From Coptis chinensis (taxonomy: Eukaryota > Streptophyta > Magnoliopsida > Ranunculales > Ranunculaceae), in the NCBI GenBank assembly GCA_015680905.1, contig CM027380.1, forward strand, positions 107,990,501 through 108,054,500: 64,000 nucleotides of DNA, read 5' to 3'. Both the position numbers and the translations under genes were made by a program. The notes under the pieces are model-generated. The model searched no databases and was not told the origin of the DNA. It saw nothing but the letters and a program-made list of their open reading frames with translations. This document shows, in pieces, positions 59,867 to 64,000 of the stretch. The number at the start of each line of letters is the position of its first letter. Positions within the stretch are counted from its first letter, which is position 1.

Positions 59867-60510
59867 TGTAGCGACCTAATTTATGATGGTCGGCAGTCCG
59901 GCGGATGATGGATCCAAAAAGAGGACATACAGTGGGGTGAGAAGCATTCTAGAAGGGTCGCGGACATAGAAGTCAAGTATGAAGGCTGAGAACCGAGAAC
60001 CGACAATGGAAAGCCGCGACTTGAAGGGATAGCTTACCTGGAGTTGTACCATCGGGACACGTGCCCAACAGGAGCACGGGGAAAACCCCTAGGGTGGTCA
60101 CGGGAGGGAACCCCCACGCCGCAATCAATGGACCAGAGATGGGAGGGACAGTGGAGGGCCTAAAGAGAGAGATGAGGGATTATAAATAGAGCAGGAGAGG
60201 GAGGAGAGAAAGATAGGTCACAGCATTTGGCACCGTCTGTGGGAACGAGAGTGAAAAATAGTGAAATGGCAACAAAAAGAAGAGTGGGTCGACCGAAAAA
60301 GACGACAGTCACCGAGATGGATGTGGAGTTAGTAAGGAGTGAAGGGGAGGAGCAAGGTAGGGAAGAGACAATAATGTCAGAGGCGGAAGAAACAAAGTTG
60401 TTGCATGAGGAGATAGCGAGGTTGAGAAAAGAAAATGAGGGGTTAAGGAGAGAGAAAGAGACATTCTTTCCAGGCCAAGTAAAGATTCATACTATGGCGA
60501 GTTAAATTAA
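59867..60510 (+). mobile_element. Fragment of a Gypsy-type LTR retrotransposon: 5' LTR part, PBS region and gag start
   Basis: A GC-richer block starts TGTAGCGACCTAATT and has a TATAAATAG promoter-like motif near 60181. It ends in an LTR-like CA before TTTGGCACCGTCTGTGGG, the usual junction of plant Gypsy elements. The following frame begins near 60227 and encodes a GRPKK AT-hook-like motif and a Glu/Lys-rich coiled coil (LLHEEIARLRKENEGL), resembling a gag N-terminus. It stops after about 90 codons with no pol and no second LTR. It is a truncated copy or is interrupted at about 60475. Confidence 0.65.
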
Positions 60511-60710
60511 TTTGGAATCTCTATATGAAGTGGGTTATTTATCTCACTTTTCAATAGGACTGGGCTCTATTTGCTAAATTAGCTTCTTCTTATTTCTTTC
60601 ACCCTTGGTATACCATTTTATCTTTTGTTGCTTTTAGTATGGTAAAAAGAATTGTAGCCGTCCTTGCTACTTTCTCTGCTATGGTCTGAAAAGATTTTTT
60701 TTCCTTACAG

Positions 60711-61020
60711 GAACGTGTCTCAAACATTGCATACAATGTAGTAAATGGTATTTGCACTCCTATAAGTGATCAATCTGCCCCGGTTTACATAACCTTTGGT
60801 GATGGAGGGAATCTAGAAGGACAACCAAGTAAGATAGTACTCACATACATTCATTCTGACAGTTACTTATAGATTATTTTCCTCTCCATTGAATATATAA
60901 AGTTTTCTTTGAATATGCAGCATGACCGAACCTCAACCAAAGTATTCGGCGTATCGTGAAGCAAGCTTTGGTCATGCCACGTTTGATATTAAGAATCGGA
61001 CCCATGCTTACTTTCAATAG
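60711..61020 (+). pseudogene. Purple acid phosphatase fragment (plus strand)
   Basis: Two adjacent exons of a PAP10/12-type plant purple acid phosphatase. Segment 60711-60828 reads [17 protein letters not shown] and [15 protein letters not shown]. Segment 60921-61020 reads [20 protein letters not shown] and [10 protein letters not shown], then a stop. One base is missing at the junction, so the phases do not fit. Upstream metal-binding exons and the C-terminus are absent. This is a relic; the family secretes metallophosphatases that release phosphate. Confidence 0.85.
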
Positions 61021-61919
61021 GTAGATACGATTTTGCTTTTTAGAGCAAGCACTTGCTGCAGCACTAAAACTAGACAAAACTCTGAAGTGGTCCATGTTGT
61101 ATGAAAGGGAATTAACGCTTTGCATTAAATAATAAGTTGTCTATTTCATTTTTCCCCGCTTGGAATTTATTGAATTGTGAAGTAATTGCTCATCAATGCC
61201 CTCTTGCCCGAGGACTTATTCTTCTTTTTAACTTCCATATTTCAAGAATCTGTTTGATCACTTGGTGTGTTAAGACAGGTTGAGTTAGCCATCCACCATT
61301 ACTGCTGCTTTTTAGGCTGCGTGATAATTGATGGACGTGTGCTGATGGTAACATTTTTATCTGTTCCTGGCCAACCAATACTTGTGTTGCAAGATATAAA
61401 GCATTTTCATTTGATAATGAGAAAGAAGTGGATTTCTGGTTGTTCCACTCAAGTTTTGGAAAACCGAAGGTAGAATATTAGGAGTTACAGACTACCAGTA
61501 AAATGAGTCAGTTTCCGCTTTAGAAAAGACTCTTTCCATCAATACCTGTATTGTTTATTTTGTTTACATTCACCGGATAATACTAATACAGAAGAACTCT
61601 TTACCAAAAGAAAAAGAACTCTTAGAACTAGGACGTGTTTTTTTTCCTTTTGCAATTACTGATAGCAGAAGAGTTACAAGAGTTAAAAAAAGAAAAAAGA
61701 ATGAAGAGATTGCAGCTCCAGGCAATCATCTTTAACATTAGTTCAGAAATCTAGTGCTAGTATACTAATTTGTGAAGAAAAAAACAATATTGAGCATACT
61801 AGTATGATCTAGAGTACTAAGGTTGTGAAAAAGAAAGAACAAATATTGAGCAGCTAATCACACTGAAAGCTAATGTGGATCGAAAGTATCTAATATAACT
61901 GAAATTGACTGTCTACTTA

Positions 61920-62748
61920 TTATTCGCGACAATTGCTGGTATAGGCTACCAAAACTTCCAAGCTAGAATGCTCTATTTCATATGGTTCACATAGATTTTT
62001 AAAATTGATTACTCTTCCCTTAAGCCACAGTACCGCAGTGCTACTCTCTTCGTGTGGATACCACTGCCTGTTGTAGAACCACTGAGAATCTCCAAGAACT
62101 GCTTCGCTGTCCTGGTTACGGTGCCAGGGAGTAGAAGGCATGCGTTTGGTTCTTTATTTCCAGCATTGCATGCCCAAAGCTTGCTTCCTGTAAGCTGAGT
62201 AACTAGGTTGTGGCTCTGTAAACCTGCACATAGAAAATAACACGCCATTCAAGAAGACGCTACATAATGTTGTTGTAACGAGGTTAAAAGCAGGAAGACT
62301 TACTTATTCAAAGGCCTTCTATGTTTCCTCCATCGCCCGATTGTAAAGTAAACCGGTGCAGATGAGTTTAACACTGGTGTGCAATTTCCATTTGAAACTT
62401 TGTATACTATATTTGAAATTCTCTCCTGTAGCAGATATAAAGAAAATTACAAATTAGAACAGTATTAAGAACTTACGATTGATTCATGTAGTAAAAAGGT
62501 CACAAACTGAAACTTACCGATCTCTCATAAGCATGAACATGACCAGAAACACAATATCCACTTTGTTTTCAACAAACCAAGGTTCAAACATCACTCTCAT
62601 CCTCTCTCCTTCCATAAAGTGGTACTCATAACTGTTATACCATGGAGAGTGAAGAAGAACAATCAACCATGGGGGGGGGGGGGGGTCTCTGATCTATTCA
62701 CCTTTGAGAACTCGTTTTGAAGCCAAACATACTGCGGCGTATATTTTC
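61920..62748 (-). pseudogene. Purple acid phosphatase C-terminal half (minus strand), decayed
   Basis: Three exons on the minus strand: 62518-62748, 62304-62425 and 61920-62223. They encode [52 protein letters not shown], the metal-ligand block GHVHAYERS (in a shifted frame), then [28 protein letters not shown] and WHRNQDSEAVLGDSQWFYN. Frames change at several points: after VDIVF, at a GGG near 62340, in AGG near 62188, and near 62120. A 15-base G tract (62671-62685) stands where the protein needs about four G. No 5' exons are present. It faces the plus-strand PAP fragment. Confidence 0.85.
62671..62685. repeat. 15-base poly(G) tract inside a PAP exon
   Basis: The tract lies within the codons for Thr-Pro-Trp of the minus-strand PAP relic, where the neighbouring protein sequence predicts only about four G. 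It is an unusual expansion in coding-derived sequence or an assembly artefact. Confidence 0.8.
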
Positions 62749-63027
62749 CTGCACAGGAAATTCAACCATATGCAATTATCAACTTGTTAAACATTCTATT
62801 CACTTGCAAGATTGTTTACCATGAAAAGAACTATTGAGAACAGGTAGATTGTTTACCATAAGCTGAATATGATGAAAGAACAATGATATACGCCGAGGCA
62901 CGTTTGATTGAGTACAAATCAGTTTCAAACCTTTCCAGCTAAATTATCTCAACGCACTTCTAAATTTGATTCAAGCAAAATCGTGGTAAACACATCTACA
63001 AATTATAATAGTGAATTCTAAGCTCAC

Positions 63028-63102
63028 CTCATTATTAACCTTTTACGACCCAACTCTTTTACCAAAGGGTGTGTGTCTAACCACTCCTTTCCAAAGAGGT
63101 TT
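63028..63102 (-). other. Exon-like segment of unknown identity
   Basis: On the minus strand a CAG acceptor and a GTGAGC donor bound 75 bases that read NLFGKEWLDTHPLVKELGRK in one open frame. It does not match purple acid phosphatase, which lies just downstream. I do not recognise it. It may be an exon of a gene whose other exons are lost, or coincidence. Confidence 0.3.
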
Positions 63103-63235
63103 CTGCAACATAAATAAAAGATGTAATGCAAAAGAATGACTCTTTATCACAGTCACAGTACTAGCCTAATAAATAAGCCCAATCGAGTCGTCCATAAATA
63201 AAACATCTTCTCTTGAACAAGTCAGAACACACACA

Positions 63236-64000
63236 ATGATGTCAAGAAGAAGAGGCGACGAAAAAGACTCAAGACTCTCATCAAAGGTCGAAATCCCAGA
63301 AAGAATCTCACCAGAACAACAACAGCAAGGTACAAAAACTAGAAATTATAATTACAAATCTCGAGACTATTCTAGAACTAGCCCTAGGTATGATGAATAC
63401 GACCACCGTAATTCCACTGGAAAGTTTCTTGATAGGGAATATAATAACAATAATGGTTATAATAGGAATGGGAAAATGAATGAATCTGATGAGGAATTAA
63501 AAGGATTGAGTTATGAAGAGTATCGAACAACCAAAAGGATTAAGTTGAGGAAGAATATCAGGAATTGTATTTATAGGATTACTCCTAGTCCTCCTCGTAG
63601 CGAGTGGGACCTACAGGAGGAGGATGAAAATGAAGGTGATATTGAGATTGAAGGGGATGGGAAGGAACAAGTGGGGAAGGGGTTGTCGAGTTCGGATGGT
63701 GATGATGAGTCGGAGAGTGATGAGGATATGAGGGAAAAGAAGAAGAAGAGGAGAAGGAAGAGTAGTAAGAAATCAAAACGGAGAAATGATAGTGAGTCGG
63801 ATGAATCAGATGAGAGTGAGAGTGACACTGATAGGAGGAGGAAGAGGAAGTCGGGAAGTAAGAAGAGGAGTAACTGGAGAAGTAAGAAAAGTAAGAAGAG
63901 AAGTAGTAGGGTTGACTCGGATGAAAGTGAGAGTGAGGATATTGAGAGTGATAAGTCTGAGAGCGGATCAGCAGATGATAATGTAAGAACCAAGAATCGG
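63236..64000 (+). CDS. NKAP: NKAP-family nuclear protein, 5' part (runs off the window)
   Basis: An open frame from ATG at 63236 continues for 255 codons to the last base without a stop, so the gene is partial. It begins MMSRRRGDEKDSRLSSKVEI and is Arg/Ser/Asp-rich. It contains LKGLSYEEYRTTKRIKLRKN followed by TPSPPRSEW, the conserved N-terminal block of plant NF-kappa-B-activating-protein (NKAP) homologues (At4g02720 type). Then come acidic Ser-Asp-Glu stretches alternating with basic KKKKRRRKSSKKSKRR tracts typical of nuclear and spliceosome-linked proteins. The SynMuv-like C-terminal domain of the family would lie beyond the window. The promoter is within 63110-63235, short of the possible exon on the other strand. 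The second Met at codon 2 is an equally good start. Confidence 0.85.
   Translation, partial: MMSRRRGDEKDSRLSSKVEIPERISPEQQQQGTKTRNYNYKSRDYSRTSPRYDEYDHRNSTGKFLDREYNNNNGYNRNGKMNESDEELKGLSYEEYRTTKRIKLRKNIRNCIYRITPSPPRSEWDLQEEDENEGDIEIEGDGKEQVGKGLSSSDGDDESESDEDMREKKKKRRRKSSKKSKRRNDSESDESDESESDTDRRRKRKSGSKKRSNWRSKKSKKRSSRVDSDESESEDIESDKSESGSADDNVRTKNR

Noticed and set aside
63571-63993. Minus-strand Leu/Ser-rich frame of 140 codons
   Set aside because: It is the reverse of the acidic/basic NKAP coding region; the plus-strand frame runs from an ATG to the window end with a recognisable domain.

Overview
This window is nuclear DNA of a flowering plant, probably a eudicot. Genes are split by many introns, intergenic DNA is AT-rich, and plant-specific families (CRM-domain splicing factor, FAR1-type zinc-finger protein, N-lip PAH) sit among Helitron, hAT, MULE, PIF/Harbinger, SINE and LTR elements. 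I do not name a species. All protein names rest on recognition of families and motifs; no search was run.

Left part (1-22 kb), gene-dense. A CRM-domain organellar RNA-binding protein (664-3818, minus) lies head to head with a rhodanese-like protein of the chloroplast calcium-sensor type (4282-11509, plus). These are followed by SUMO (11937-13468, plus) and a short FAR1-related factor (14857-17443, minus). From 18.5 to 21.4 kb there is a nested transposon block: a hAT-like element holding a two-exon fragment of an unknown coiled-coil gene, itself split by a long-TIR MULE.

Middle (22.8-43.2 kb). The exosome subunit RRP46 (22796-29246, plus) is spread over 6.5 kb because its introns took in SINEs, two hAT-type elements and a Tourist-like MITE. 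Directly downstream are about 13.5 kb of tandem Helitrons: a deletion derivative carrying a PPR gene fragment (29685-33448), a formerly autonomous RepHel copy (33449-41983) and a probable short third copy (41988-43195).

Right part (43.2-64 kb), repeat-rich with decayed genes. It holds a long inverted-repeat element with an inner MITE, a MATE transporter scrap, the N-lip exon of a phosphatidate phosphatase (PAH) without its catalytic half, two hAT elements and a MITE in and beside an RNase H-like relic, a divergent NAD-isocitrate-dehydrogenase-like gene with a TRIM in intron 1 (55515-59145, plus), a Gypsy-type LTR/gag scrap, two converging purple-acid-phosphatase relics, and the 5' part of an NKAP-family nuclear gene that runs off the window end (63236 onward).

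Two themes stand out. First, many insertions keep intact target-site duplications, so their edges are known to the base. Second, several otherwise conserved exons (CRM, rhodanese, IDH-like, PAP, Helitron Rep) carry single-base homopolymer length changes. That pattern may be real decay in the repeats but looks like residual sequencing error in the host genes.
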